Shown here: piece after piece, positions 41,755-52,117 of the stretch | Layout: every line of letters starts with the position of its first letter | How positions within the stretch are numbered: the first letter of the stretch is position 1 | Source: Pithys albifrons albifrons | Lineage: Eukaryota; Chordata; Aves; Passeriformes; Thamnophilidae | Length of the DNA stretch: 64,000 bases | NCBI RefSeq assembly: GCF_047495875.1 | Contig: NC_092462.1 | Location: forward strand, 41,205,669-41,269,668 | Direction: 5' to 3' | Translations under genes and position numbers: made by a program | The notes under the pieces: generated by a model | Told to the model about the DNA's origin: nothing | The model's database searches: none | Seen by the model: only the letters and a program-made list of their open reading frames with translations

Positions 41755-44328
41755 GTGGTTTCATCTCCTGTTGAAAGTTTTAATTAATACACTATTTTGG
41801 ATCTGGAGAAGTAATGTAGAATCAGACATTCTATGTGCAATTAAACTGTCATGAAATCACCAATGCAAATATTGCACTGCTATGGTAGTAGCTGTGAACT
41901 CAAAATATGAAGATAATGAAAGCAGAGTGTTTTCTGTTTTCATCCTCCATTCTACTTCATTTTTCTGCATTTAAATTCCTGAGAAAAGGAACAGAAAAGA
42001 ACTCATGCATCCAGAAATTGTGGGTGTTTCAACATCACCTCGACTAGTATAGGTGGTACTTAATAGACAACTGAAACAAAACACAAACAGAAGGTTGAAA
42101 GCATATGATGGGAGGGACTACAGCAGTCCAAATTTATATCAGTCTCAAAACTGTCTCTGCTGGTGGTGGTTCTCCAGTGCTGAGTTGAAATATGTAAAAG
42201 AGTACAGAGTCCCAGTCAAACTGCTTTGGTTTTGCATGTGACATGGAAGTCATGTTCTGAATGAGATCAACATCATAGAATCCAAATTTATGTCACTCTA
42301 AGTGACTGAAACTAGTTCTGTTCTGAACTGCTATTTGAGGTCAGAATTATGTCGTAGACTTTTGTGTGTGTTTTTGGAGTTTCTATGGTTAGTTTCTAGT
42401 GATTTAAGAATTCTATATCTTCAATTTATTTCAGTTTTTAAAACAGACAAACAAACAAGCAAAACCAAAATAACAAAATTCTATTTTTAAAGTGTTGCAA
42501 ACTTTTCTCAAGCTATAAAAATAAATGCCTTTGAACAGAAAATATTTGGAAATCCAGAATGAGGATAATTTGTATATTGTGAAATAGCATAAATGTTAAA
42601 TTAAAAAATTGAATTCTGGTCTAGCAAAGTTGGTACAAGGGCATCAATATTAACATCTGTGGTAAAGTTTCTGATTGCTCTGTCTGTATATATCAATGCT
42701 TGTTTTTTCTGTGTAACTTCCTTGGTTTTCCTAAATGGAAATCTCTCTAGAGAGAGGATTGACTTTCTGCATTGTATTTCTTGTAACTTTTTGAAAGGTA
42801 ATGGTGATATGTTGTGATGCAGTTAACATGCCATATTAACAGAACTCTTGGTTACAGTTGCCATAATATGACTGGTCTGGTAACAGAGGGAAGAATTAAA
42901 ACAAGAACTCTATAGGAGTTACCACAGTCTCTCATCTTCAAATCCAGTACCTGAACAGTTCTAGAGCTGACCTATTCTTTAGCTGTGCCTTTGCTCCACA
43001 AAATACTAGGTAAAAGAACTCATGAAGTCTGGAGGAAGGGGAGCTTACAGCTTGTTTCCCAACTAGTGCTCCTCTTCTTCCTGAGTTCCTCCATCATCTT
43101 ACCACCTTGCTTTTCATAAACAGAAAGAAAACCCCTAAGTTGTTAACAGCCTGTGGGACTCCACATGTGATAATACTTACATACATAGCACGGTACCATT
43201 CCAATACAGGAAATTAGCATTTACAGCTCATGTTCTTTTCTTTCCCAGAAGAATCTTGGTTTGAATGCCTAGTAGTAGAACCCCTTTCAACAACAAGAAT
43301 TATTTTTTTAAAGAAATCCTTTACTAAGAAGTTACATTCCATTGCCATGGAAACACATGATAAACCCTATAAACAGGGAATTAACATTAAGGAACACAGG
43401 TCCAAAAAAACCTGGAGCTGCATACCTTAGTCCTTAATAATAATAAACTATATATATTGCCATAAATGAGATATTCTGAGAATATATGAGAATTGTGGTT
43501 TTTTTAAAAAGCAACACTGTTATTTTCTCCGATTAGCTGATACAGTTGGGAAAAGGACAGGCTTTCAGATAGAGGGTTCCTTACTTGGAATCTTCTACAG
43601 GGTGTGACAGGAAAGTGTTTCCATTAAAAACTAAGATAGCATTTGACAGGGAAAGTGAATATATATGTTTATATATTTAATTTTATAAAGAATCACTGAA
43701 ACATCCAACAGTTTTATGAAATCAGGAGGGGAAAGAACTCTATCTTGAGGCTGAAAAGACCCAAGAAACTTGTGGACTGAACTGATGCTTTTTTATAACA
43801 TGAAGTTCCATAGCATCTGTGTGTACACAGAGAGGTGATAGTTCCATGGTAAATGTGTGATGTGCCTATGTTAGGCTTAATAATCCGACTTTTCTGAGGC
43901 AAGTTCTGTGATTCCAAACCTCTGAGCCACTTCAAAGAACTCTTGTTTTTAAAAGTATCAAAAACGTGCTGGGGGAAAAAAAAAAAAAGGTATGCTTTGA
44001 ATAGAGAACAGTACCTGTCCAGTGGTCCTAAAGAAAAGTGATGGGCAGAGTACTGTATGGAGTAGGCAATATTTAGGCCACAACCAGTACTTACTTCAGT
44101 ATTTGCATCCCCATGACATACCAAGGCTTTTGTACTACTAGAAAACGAGAGTTCCCTCTGCCAGATACAAATCAGTGCTTGCTTCTAGTAATGAACATCC
44201 CCACTGCCAATCAAGAAACAAGAAAACCTCCTACCAACAACTTAGAAAGTGCAAGACTGACACAAAATAATGTTTACTCTTCTACCAAAGTATTAGCAAA
44301 ACAAAAATGAATGTTTAAAAACATTTAA

Positions 44329-44420
44329 AGGTTTGGTTTGGTTTGTTGGGTTTTTGGTTGGTTGGTTTCTTTGATTTGAGGGGTTTGTTGGTTTTGTTGT
44401 TTTGGTTGGTTGGGTTTTTT
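44329..44420. repeat. G/T-rich low-complexity tract (GGTTT-like)
   Basis: Irregular GGTTT, GGTTG, GTTTG and TTGGG units, over 90 bp. It is opposite in strand flavour to the A/C tract at 45836-45926. The units are reminiscent of telomeric TTAGGG only in base composition, and no TTAGGG array is present. Confidence 0.85.
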
Positions 44421-45109
44421 GAGAAAGAAACATGAGATATGAATAAACACTTTACAAACAGAGGAGTACTAGGAATATTTTAACAAGCAGAGTACATGTA
44501 ATAGCCCAAATACAATAATTGTTGTAAAAGTACTTATTTGGAGCAATCTGCCAACCTCTGTTTTGTAGTGTATATCACTAAAACCAATGAGCCACAGCAT
44601 TGTGTACTTTCCTTTCTGGAAGAACAGGCACCAGCATGAGTTTTTAATACATGTGCATGTTTTTTATAAACAACACGTACCCTAGTGAAGATATTTTGGA
44701 ATCTTGTGGTGCAGTTTTTCTGAGCTAGGACAAAATTATTAGACCTCAAATTTCCATTTGTAGGAAAGCATATCACCCAATTCTGCTGTAAATACTTTCA
44801 GTTACTATTTATTTTTAGGCTGCTACAATTATGCCATGTATGATTTCATTATTGGAGTTAGCAGAACCATGGCTAATGGAATCAGTATCATGGCTACAGC
44901 AAGCTTTGTGAATTCTCCCTGCCAGTTTTCTGCATAACTACACTTATGTCAGTCATGCAACACAGGGGTACTCTAACAATTAATTGTAAACCAGGGGGAA
45001 ACTTTTAATGGACCTCTTCTTGAGATCTTGTGTTAAAAAAAGAAAAGTTCCCATGAGTGAAGTATAAGTTAGCTTTTCCAGGGGGGCAAAAAGGAATGAA
45101 TTACATTTC

Positions 45110-45240
45110 TCTTCTTGTCCTTTAAATGAATAGCATAGTTTGGGTGAAATTATCAGGCAATTGCATGCCTTTTATGCAGATAATGCTATTTGATGAAAGC
45201 GGTGTTTTGATCTGCTGAGGATAATACAGATCCAGGGTTG
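45110..45240. promoter_or_regulatory. Candidate conserved non-coding element / enhancer
   Basis: AATAGCAT (45129-45136) and its exact complement ATGCTATT (45183-45190) bracket an ATTATC/GATAAT pair and a CAATTGCATGCC core, giving a nested dyad. It includes POU/octamer-like TTGCAT and homeobox-like ATTA/TAAT cores. No open frame crosses it. It is enhancer-like in texture only, and its conservation is untested. Confidence 0.28.
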
Positions 45241-45835
45241 GATTCATTGGTAAGAGTAAAGCTGTCTTCTGTGATAACTTCATCTCAGCATGAGGTCAGA
45301 CGGGGAAAACTGGGATGGGGGATTAAAAAATGACACAGTCGGAGCAGTATTCAGTTCCCTGCTGTGCTCCTGGCTGCACACTATAGCTTATGTTTCTGAT
45401 CTGTTATGGTATTGTCTGCTTTTCTCTCCCAGAGCAGAAAGAGATTGCTTAAAACTTTTCTTTTTTCAGCTAGAGGGATTAGTTCAGTGCAGTTTTTTAA
45501 TTAAAGAAACTGTATCTTTTTCAATATAATTTAAGGCTGTACAAGAAAGCCATCAGCATTCATAACATAGCACTGTTACCTGTAACAAAGCCTACCCATT
45601 CATTTTCTGCTCAGAAGAAAAAAATCACTAATAAGAGTTTTGAGGGTTAAAAATTGATAATTGGCCCTGTGATTGAAAGAATCACAGTTACTCATTGTCT
45701 ACTAAGAGTTTTCTGTGAAGGAGCTTCAGATATCTTTGCTGTTTGTTTATTTGGGCTTTCTTAATTAAAACTCTCTGACATCAGGATGGTGTAAAAATAT
45801 TCTGATATGTGGAAATGGCTCTAATCATGTTTTCT

Positions 45836-45926
45836 AAACAAACAAAAATAAAAACCCACAAAACCCCACAACCAAACAAAAAACCCCCAACCAAAACACT
45901 AAACAAAACAAAAAAAGCAAACCCTC
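45836..45926. repeat. A/C-rich low-complexity tract (AAACC-like)
   Basis: AAACAAACA, AAAACCC, AAAACCCC and AAAACACT units over 90 bp. Roughly the reverse-complement flavour of the tract 1.4 kb upstream at 44329-44420, giving a loose inverted pair. Confidence 0.85.
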
Positions 45927-46089
45927 AAATATTAAAATGACATATACCGAAAATGATTCTATAATATCAGCAACTTCTGCTTTATAACAACATTTATCTC
46001 CACACAACAGTTTTTCTAAATATATAACTAGTGCCTTTATTAATTAGTGCTAATGATTGACACATAATCATGATACCTAACAGTGGCCA

Positions 46090-46215
46090 GTGTGTATACA
46101 TGTCTGTAGATGTAAATGTGTGTTTATGCATATATGTGTCTGTATGTCTGTCTGTATTCATATATATACACATATATATTCAGATATAGGTAGGTAGGCA
46201 TTCACACATAGTTAT
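46090..46215. repeat. Degenerate TG/TA/CTGT-rich simple repeat
   Basis: Successive imperfect GTGTATACATG, TGTGTTTATGCATATATG, TGTCTGTCTGTA, CATATATATACACATATATA and GTAGGTAGG stretches. An old, interrupted microsatellite. Confidence 0.75.
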
Positions 46216-47139
46216 ATATGTTTTTCAGCTCCAAGAGTTGAATTTACAGCACAATTTAAACAAGGTTAATAGCTAAAACCTTCAAATGTTTCAAATAAGG
46301 CCCATATGGTGATCACTTTACAAGGCATACAGGGACTTGCTTAGGTTGCAACATACACATTTCCAACTAAATTCCATGCCAGATCAATTAGAAACAGTTC
46401 TCCTGAGCAGACAGGAACAAACACAGATTGTTGCCACTCTGCTGCCTGAACTCTTGTCTTCCAGGAATGGAAGCAGTCATCTTGAATACAATATATTTTA
46501 CTAACAGCCTAAGAATTTTTTTGAACTACTAGCATTTTAATAAAATCTCTGTTTAGGCACATCAGAGCAATTAACATCCAAATTATCACAACAAAATAGC
46601 AGATCGTTGTCCCTCATTGGAGCTTTCAGTTAGAGAGGTATTTTTCCCAGACTGCATTTGTTAGTGATGTCTTCTACTAGGAGTACATGAGAGAAGGAAG
46701 AAGGAAAGGATCAGACAATAGAAAAGCATATTTAGTTTCTTTTTCATCATTCTATGTGTTTATTTTTCTTCACATCATCTTTTATACACATTTACTTTAT
46801 TTGAACAATTAGCTGGAGGGATTTATTAGAATGATTTTTTTAATGCAGCTTTCAGCCAGAAAGCTATAAAGGAAAAAAAAAAGTTAATTATTACTATGAA
46901 GCTTAGTTAAAACTAGACCTCTTTCTTCTGGCAAAAATAATAAATTCTGAAAAATTGCTACTTTTTTACGTAAACTTCTGTATGTGTATATAAGGACTGT
47001 ATATTGACTTCTGAATTGCTATAAATATTCTGCATTCCTCCCGTTAGTGGAAAATACAGATAGTTACCTCCAGCTATAGTTGGTGGGAAAGTGTTATACC
47101 AGCAAACACAAATCTTACATTTTTTGTGGTCTTGTGTAC

Positions 47140-47645
47140 TAACCCACACACTGATGGCAGTAATGGCACTTTGTGATGCCTCCTACTTATGAATACAAGG
47201 TGATTAAAATGATTATGTGTTTGATTTTAAGGCCATAAGTTTTGCTCAGGCAGTAGTTCCTAACACAGTATTAACACCATATGAAAGGCATTTTTGTATT
47301 CCAAATATATGCAAACTCCTTCAGGTTCTTTCCTAAGGACCCAATGAAGAGGGTCAGCAGTTTTGTGCAGCTGAAGTGCATCATTTTCACCAGAGGTCAA
47401 CTTCCCATATAGCTTTGTTTTATGCAGTGGAACACAAACTAATGTAGTGGAAAAGCATGACCCCCATTTAAAGGTTGATTTGTATGATAATCACTACATT
47501 TAGTGGCTTCAAAATGAACGTGTGTAAGGCCCTATCTTGCTTTAATTAAGGTAATTAAGACATATTTCCCTCTGCAGACAGCTATTTAATTTTATGGCTT
47601 TGTCAGTGATCAGATTAGAATATTTGTTTTACAATTTCACCACAA
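47140..47645. promoter_or_regulatory. Upstream flank of CpG island 1, enhancer-like
   Basis: This non-coding block runs into the first CpG island. It is free of simple sequence and carries paired homeobox-type sites TTTAATTAAGGTAATTAAGA at 47540-47559. An acceptor-like polypyrimidine ATTTCCCTCTGCAG ends at 47577, and no frame after it is long. Together with its position this suggests proximal regulatory DNA. Deep conservation would be needed to confirm it. Confidence 0.35.
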
Positions 47646-47649
47646 CTCA

Positions 47650-48120
47650 ATACTCGAGGAAAAAGTGCCTCTCGATCCGCTGCTGGCAGTGAGACGGGCG
47701 AGACAGCTCAGCCCTTTCCGCGAAGAAAGAGACCCCAGCGCCGCTCCGCGTGTTCCCAGGCCCCCCAGTCCGTCCTTTCGCGCTCCCCCACGCACTGGGG
47801 CTCCCCCCGGACGGCGGCGCGTCGCAGGCTGCCCCTTGTCCCCAAAGTTTTCCCTTTCCCAAAGCGGGACGGTGCGGTTCTCTGCGAGGCTTGGGGCTGG
47901 GCTCACGGCCATCTCGTCACCTCCTGACCCTGTCCCGCCGCGGTCGGTGCTCGGCGCGGCGCGGGGGCTGCGCGGGCTCGGCCGCCCCGCCCGGGAGCCG
48001 GGGAGGGGAGCGGGGCGGCTCCGTACCGCTCGAGAGCGGCCGCTGGAGCGGCTGCGGACTCGGTCCCATCGCGGAGCTTGCACAGGAGCAAGAGCCGCGG
48101 AGCTGACCGCACGAACTATC
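47650..48120 (+). promoter_or_regulatory. CpG island 1, likely promoter
   Basis: There is an abrupt shift from AT-rich DNA to about 470 bp of GC-rich sequence packed with CpG, including CTCGAG at 48029, GCGGCCGC at 48036-48043 and an SP1-type GGGGCGG at 48012-48018. No TATA box is apparent. C-rich runs dominate around 47750-47830 and G-rich runs around 47955-48045, and such a skew change usually marks + strand transcription. Open frames on both strands (up to 162 codons) are stop-poor because of GC content and have no domain. CpG-bearing sequence continues thinly to about 48500. Confidence 0.87.
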
Positions 48121-48130
48121 GGGAACAGTT

Positions 48131-48141
48131 GCTGCCATGTT
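48131..48141 (-). promoter_or_regulatory. YY1-like site at the edge of CpG island 1
   Basis: The minus strand reads AACATGGCAGC, one base off the YY1 consensus AANATGGCGGC. In vertebrate CpG-island promoters this element often lies just downstream of the transcription start, which would place a start near 48.1 kb. The same bases also form a well-placed Kozak ATG on the minus strand, so its role is ambiguous. Confidence 0.45.
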
Positions 48142-48559
48142 AGGATCAGCTAGCAAGATTGAGTCGAAAGGGGCATTTATTTCATTTAATTTCATTTTAA
48201 TTTATTAGGGTTGTGATTATGAGGTATCCTGGTGTAGGGTAATGCTGTTAGTTGTTTCCATCACGTAGAAGCAGTCCCTGCCTAGCTGACCTAAACCGCA
48301 CCTTGACGCTTACCCCGAAGTAAAATGGATGGGTTAGGAACAATTTCTTCTTCCATGAGCTGTAGACCCAGGACCCTTGACAATGCAGAGATTTTGAGAT
48401 CTGTTGTTTTCAGACACGCGAGTGTCCTAAAAAGCGTGGAGTCCTGGGAGAAGAAAGTGCCGATAAGCCTAGCAAAGCCCGAGTTACCGTTCAAGTACGG
48501 AAGAGCACGTTAAGAGAAGTTTAAGTAGTTTGAAAAGAATGTGACAGTGTCTCATTTTT

Positions 48560-50120
48560 TCGGGGTTACTTGTAGATTAGTGCAGGAGCAGACGTGTCTC
48601 ACATCAGAGGACGTCCTGCTCTCATTAACACTTACTGGTCAAAAAGATTTACTGATAGTCCCATGTAAAAAAAAAAGTCTCTCTATATCGGTATGGAAGG
48701 CATATCCTTTTGTTTTCTCTCTCCTAAAATAAGGAGCTTATTGGCAGTCTAAAAAGGGAGAGCTGCAGTGTGATTTTAGAGAGTTCGGTCACATTTAATA
48801 GTTTACATTAGGAACATCGTTTCCCACAAAGCTCTAACTCAAATGTGACTGCATAGTTTTCAAATTAACTTAAACTCTGAAGACTGAAATTTAATTAAAC
48901 TTTGGTAAACCTAGTAATGCTGCTTCAGTGATGTCTAAGTTAAGAGCACTAAAACAACTTACTCTGAATTTCAAATCTCTATTGATAAGTAGTTGACGTT
49001 TGTTGTTTATCTGGTGGGCTTTGCTCAAGGAAGGCATGATAGTATATCTTTTTCTTTATGATGAAGGAGCATCTTAACTCAGTGTATTTGAAGGAGATAA
49101 AAAAGTTAGTACTATATGAATGGATTTAGTGAAGGTATTGCAAATGGGTGAAGTAGCAGTGCAAAAACGTAGTGCTTTAAATTTGCATTTGCAAAATACA
49201 ATTTTAAATTTTGAGTTAGAGGACTGTAAGCCAAAAAGAAAAATAAAACTGTAAGTAAAGCCCTGAGTCTACAAGATTTGCTTTTAGTTTAGCAGAAATG
49301 CTGTTTTGTATAATATGCAACAAGAATTGCAGCATTTGGTGTGAGTTCAGGGTTAAGATTATACCTGTGTGCCTGGCTATATGCGTTTTGTAACAATGAA
49401 TTCAGTGTAATTCACATTTTCACACTTTGAGTGCTTTCTAATAAGGACTAAACCCTTTGGTAGGCTATTTTATTTGAAAGACAAGGTCATGATGTTTCCA
49501 GTTCTACCTGTATTGTCTGTGCACTTACCTGCACAGTACTCTCTCTAGGGAGATCTCTGTGACTCCTACCTTCTAAAATGAAATCCCACCACTTCAGAGC
49601 CACCCACAAAGTCAGTACAGATTATTCATTTCAATCTCATTGGTTTAGCTGTTGTATCTTTAAAAGAACTTTTCCAAACCTGTATTCAAAAGTAGTTATT
49701 TTTATTACATCTTTCCTGGTGATGAAGACAGGTTAATTCCATTATAAAATACTGGGTTTGTTTTTTGTATGCTCAATATTATGAATTACACGTTGGCTGT
49801 CCGCTTAAAAAGGCTTGAGATATTTGTGATTTTCTGTTGTGCTTGCTGCATAACGGTGCTGTGTGATGCTGGCTCTGTGTGTGTGGTACCTGCTGTAATG
49901 CTCAAATGCTGATCTCAGCACTGTCGAATCAGTTTATATATCCAGATACCTTGCCTCTCAGGTTGAGCCCAGTAAAGTATGAAAAAAAAAACAACAAACC
50001 AAAAACGTGGGGGTAAAACAGGGGCATGCGAGAGAAAACTGTTGGACTGATCACAAACAGACCACGCGCAAGGCGCGCCGGTAGCATCTCTCATTACCAT
50101 GTCCATTATTAGGAAGTATT
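48560..50120. other. Sequence between the two CpG islands
   Basis: AT-rich, CpG-poor, with no exon supported. An A-rich/AAC tract lies at 49981-50002 and CpG starts to reappear at 50062-50080 (ACGCGCAAGGCGCGCC). If island 1 is a promoter of the same + strand gene, this is intronic DNA. Confidence 0.5.
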
Positions 50121-50670
50121 TCCAGTTATTTCAGGACACAAGAATATCGGGATTTTCCTCGTGAGCGTTTAAGATAACACAGTCGTGCATCTTTCATTAC
50201 AGAGTCAGAGATGCGGTGGATAAAGTTTGGAAAATCAAAGTACTGCAGTGGGTAGCCAGCTAAACGTTCAAAGCTGTTCATGTGTCTAACTTCTCCGAGT
50301 GTTTCGTATCTCGTATGTGAAACGCCTTTGAGTTTAAAAGGGAAGGATAAAGGGGTAAAAAAGAGAGAGGTCCTAGACAGATAGGTAGGTAACATCTCAG
50401 TGTGTGAAAAGTTACAGCTACTACTTTGAGCCGAGAGGATGCTGAGGAGTCAGGGAGAAAAATAAGCAGAAGCACCTTTGTACGCCACTAAGAAATGGCT
50501 TTAAAAGCAGATGTTTAAACTGTAATCAGGTCACTCGGAACACGGTCCCCGCCCAACTCCGAAAATTGCCGGGGTGCGGCGGAAGGGCTGCGGATGCCCG
50601 TACGAGGAGCGGACTGCCGAGCCGGAGAGCCTTGCCGGCAGCCCCGGCCTGCCGGGCGGCCCCGCCGCCG

Positions 50671-50700
50671 TGCCGTGCTGTGCCATGCCATGCCGTGCCC
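50671..50700. repeat. Pentanucleotide repeat (TGCCR)n
   Basis: Six consecutive units: TGCCG, TGCTG, TGCCA, TGCCA, TGCCG, TGCCC. A short GC-rich tandem repeat inside CpG island 2, likely unstable in length. Confidence 0.9.
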
Positions 50701-50911
50701 AGGCTGCCGCCAGCGGCGAGGTGCCTCGGCGGGCGGGCTGCCCGCGGCGCCGGCTCTGCTTGGCGAGGCGCGGTGCGGTGCTGCAGGGAGCCGTGGATCA
50801 TTTCCCCAAATTCTTACCCTCCCCTCATGAAAATAAATAGATCCCCGCGGAAAACAAAATGCGGTGTAGGGAAGCTTCCTGCCCCGCCGGGAGGAGGGAG
50901 CGCGCAGTGGA

Positions 50912-51060
50912 GCCGTGTAAGTTCATTAGTGTTTGCAATCAGGAACTCGCAGACACGCTCATCAGGGCAGAGCGCGGCCAAGAGCTATTCATCAGCCTGA
51001 AGTGCTGCTCGCGGATGACCCCTAAATCACCGCCGGCGTCGTGGATGCGCTGATTAGGCT
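50912..51060. promoter_or_regulatory. Motif-dense block inside CpG island 2
   Basis: Less GC-rich than its flanks. It carries repeated ATCAG-type cores: AATCAG at 50937, CATCAG at 50960 and 50990, and CTGATT (the complement) at 51050. GTAAGT at 50917 is a strong intronic donor hexamer. No frame is usefully open. Retention of AT-bearing, non-repetitive sequence within an island suggests constrained promoter DNA, which is inference. Confidence 0.4.
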
Positions 51061-51407
51061 CAGCGTGGGAGCCGCGCCACGGCACTCCACCCGAGTCGCG
51101 GGGACAGGACCAGGGGGCTGACGGTCCCCAGCCCAGCGGGTCGGGTCCCGTCCCGGGGCGGCGCGGGGGAGCAGCGGGGCCCTCGACCGGGTCCCCCGCG
51201 CTACGGCGCAAGTAGGTGCTGGCGGCGGCGGCTCCTCCCTGCGCTCCTCCCCTGCCCGGCACGTCGCTGTGCGCGAACCTTCGCCCTCCCCTCCCGCAAG
51301 AAGAGGGGCCAAACTCCCTGCCCGCCCGGCGGGGGAGGAGGCGGGGAAAGTGAGCTCCGCGGGGCGCGTAAGCTCCCGCGGCGGGGGGCGCGGGCAGCAA
51401 CTCGTGG

Positions 51408-51437
51408 CCCTCCCCCCGCCCGGCCCCCGGCCCTCCC
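51408..51437 (-). other. C-rich run, minus-strand G-quadruplex candidate
   Basis: C-runs of 3, 6, 3, 5, 3 and 3 with 1-2 base spacers, so the minus strand can form a G-quadruplex. It sits just upstream of the proposed + strand start, a usual place for such a motif in CpG-island promoters. Confidence 0.7.
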
Positions 51438-51479
51438 TCCGCTCTCGCCCGTCCTCCTCTCCCGCCCGCCCGGCCTGAC

Positions 51480-51555
51480 AAAGTGCCGCCGTGCGCCGCT
51501 CTCCCCCGCGCTGCCGCCGGGGCGCGGAGGCGGCGAGGCTCGCGGCGCGCCCGCG
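51480..51555 (+). other. Candidate non-coding first exon (donor at 51556)
   Basis: The only firm point is the donor GCG|GTAAGA with GT at 51556-51557. The start is a guess at the end of the C-rich upstream tract. An exon here would contain no good start codon followed by a recognisable protein, so it would be 5' untranslated. Alternative donors at 51804 (CAG|GTAGGG) and 52118 would give longer or different first exons. RNA evidence is required. Confidence 0.28.
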
Positions 51556-51849
51556 GTAAGAGGCGCCTCTCTCCGCGCCCGCGGGTCCGGCCGGCGTCGG
51601 AGACCCGGGGCCGGTGCCCTCTGCCCGGACGAGGGAGGGCGGGCAAGGGGGCCGGTGCGCGGGGGACGGCGGACGTTTCTGTGGCCCGCCCTCTCTCCCT
51701 CCCTTCCCCACCGCCCCTACAGTGGCACCGTTGGCGGCGGGACCTTCGCCAGGCGCCGGGCGGGAGTCGCGGTGTGCCCCGGGACGCCGGAGCGCGGCCC
51801 CAGGTAGGGCTACGCAGGCGCGGAGGACCTGGAGAAAGGGGCCGGGGAC

Positions 51850-52117
51850 ACAACTTGATGTGGAAACTCCGCGGTGCGGGGCGGAAAACTGCGCAGGGGT
51901 GTCTGGGTCTGGCAGCAGCGCTGCGCGGCCTCGGTGGCCGCTCTGCTGCGCCTCTTGCTGCGGTGGGAGCCGGGCTGCGTTCCGGGGCGCTCCGGCCCGC
52001 GGCGTGGGCGCGCTCTCGGGGGGCCTGGGCGCGCTCCCGGCAGCGCGAGGGGGCGGTGGGATTGCGCACGGCCGCCGTTTCACTGCTTTCCCAAGTCGGC
52101 ATCGTCACTCTCGGAAG
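51850..52117 (+). other. Candidate alternative first exon (donor at 52118)
   Basis: AAG|GTAAAT with GT at 52118-52119 is a good match to the donor consensus at the downstream side of CpG island 2, just where GC content starts to fall. The exon's 5' limit is unknown. The sequence before the donor is strongly G-rich. The frames open across it (for example + 51483-52121) have Arg/Gly/Ala-rich composition expected by chance. Confidence 0.3.

Larger units (their letters stand above)
40101..47139. other. AT-rich intergenic stretch, no gene seen
   Basis: No exon is supported. The longest frame (minus, 43714-44124, 136 codons) has no recognisable domain, contains a run of Phe codons from a poly-A stretch (43977-43989) and lacks any gene context. 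Structural items listed separately are the G-rich run at 40881, inverted repeats at 41665 and 41737, the G/T tract at 44329, an enhancer-like block at 45110 and the A/C tract at 45836. A degenerate TG/TA-rich stretch lies at 46090-46215. Confidence 0.55.

Noticed and set aside
43714..44124. Minus-strand frame of 136 codons in AT-rich DNA
   Set aside because: No recognisable domain, includes a poly-Phe run from a homopolymer, and no splice or promoter context. Chance length is plausible in 64 kb.
44329..44420. Interstitial telomeric repeat
   Set aside because: The tract is GGTTT/GTTTG-like, and no TTAGGG units in tandem are present.
47665..48153. Plus-strand open frame of 162 codons in CpG island 1
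   Set aside because: Overlaps other open frames on both strands, low complexity, no known family, no conserved start context. Explained by GC content.
50939..52108. Long minus-strand open frames (389 and 353 codons) in CpG island 2
   Set aside because: Two different frames are open over the same GC-rich DNA, as are several on the plus strand. The products are Arg/Pro/Ala/Gly-rich with no domain. Stops are rare because stop codons are AT-rich, so this is compositional.
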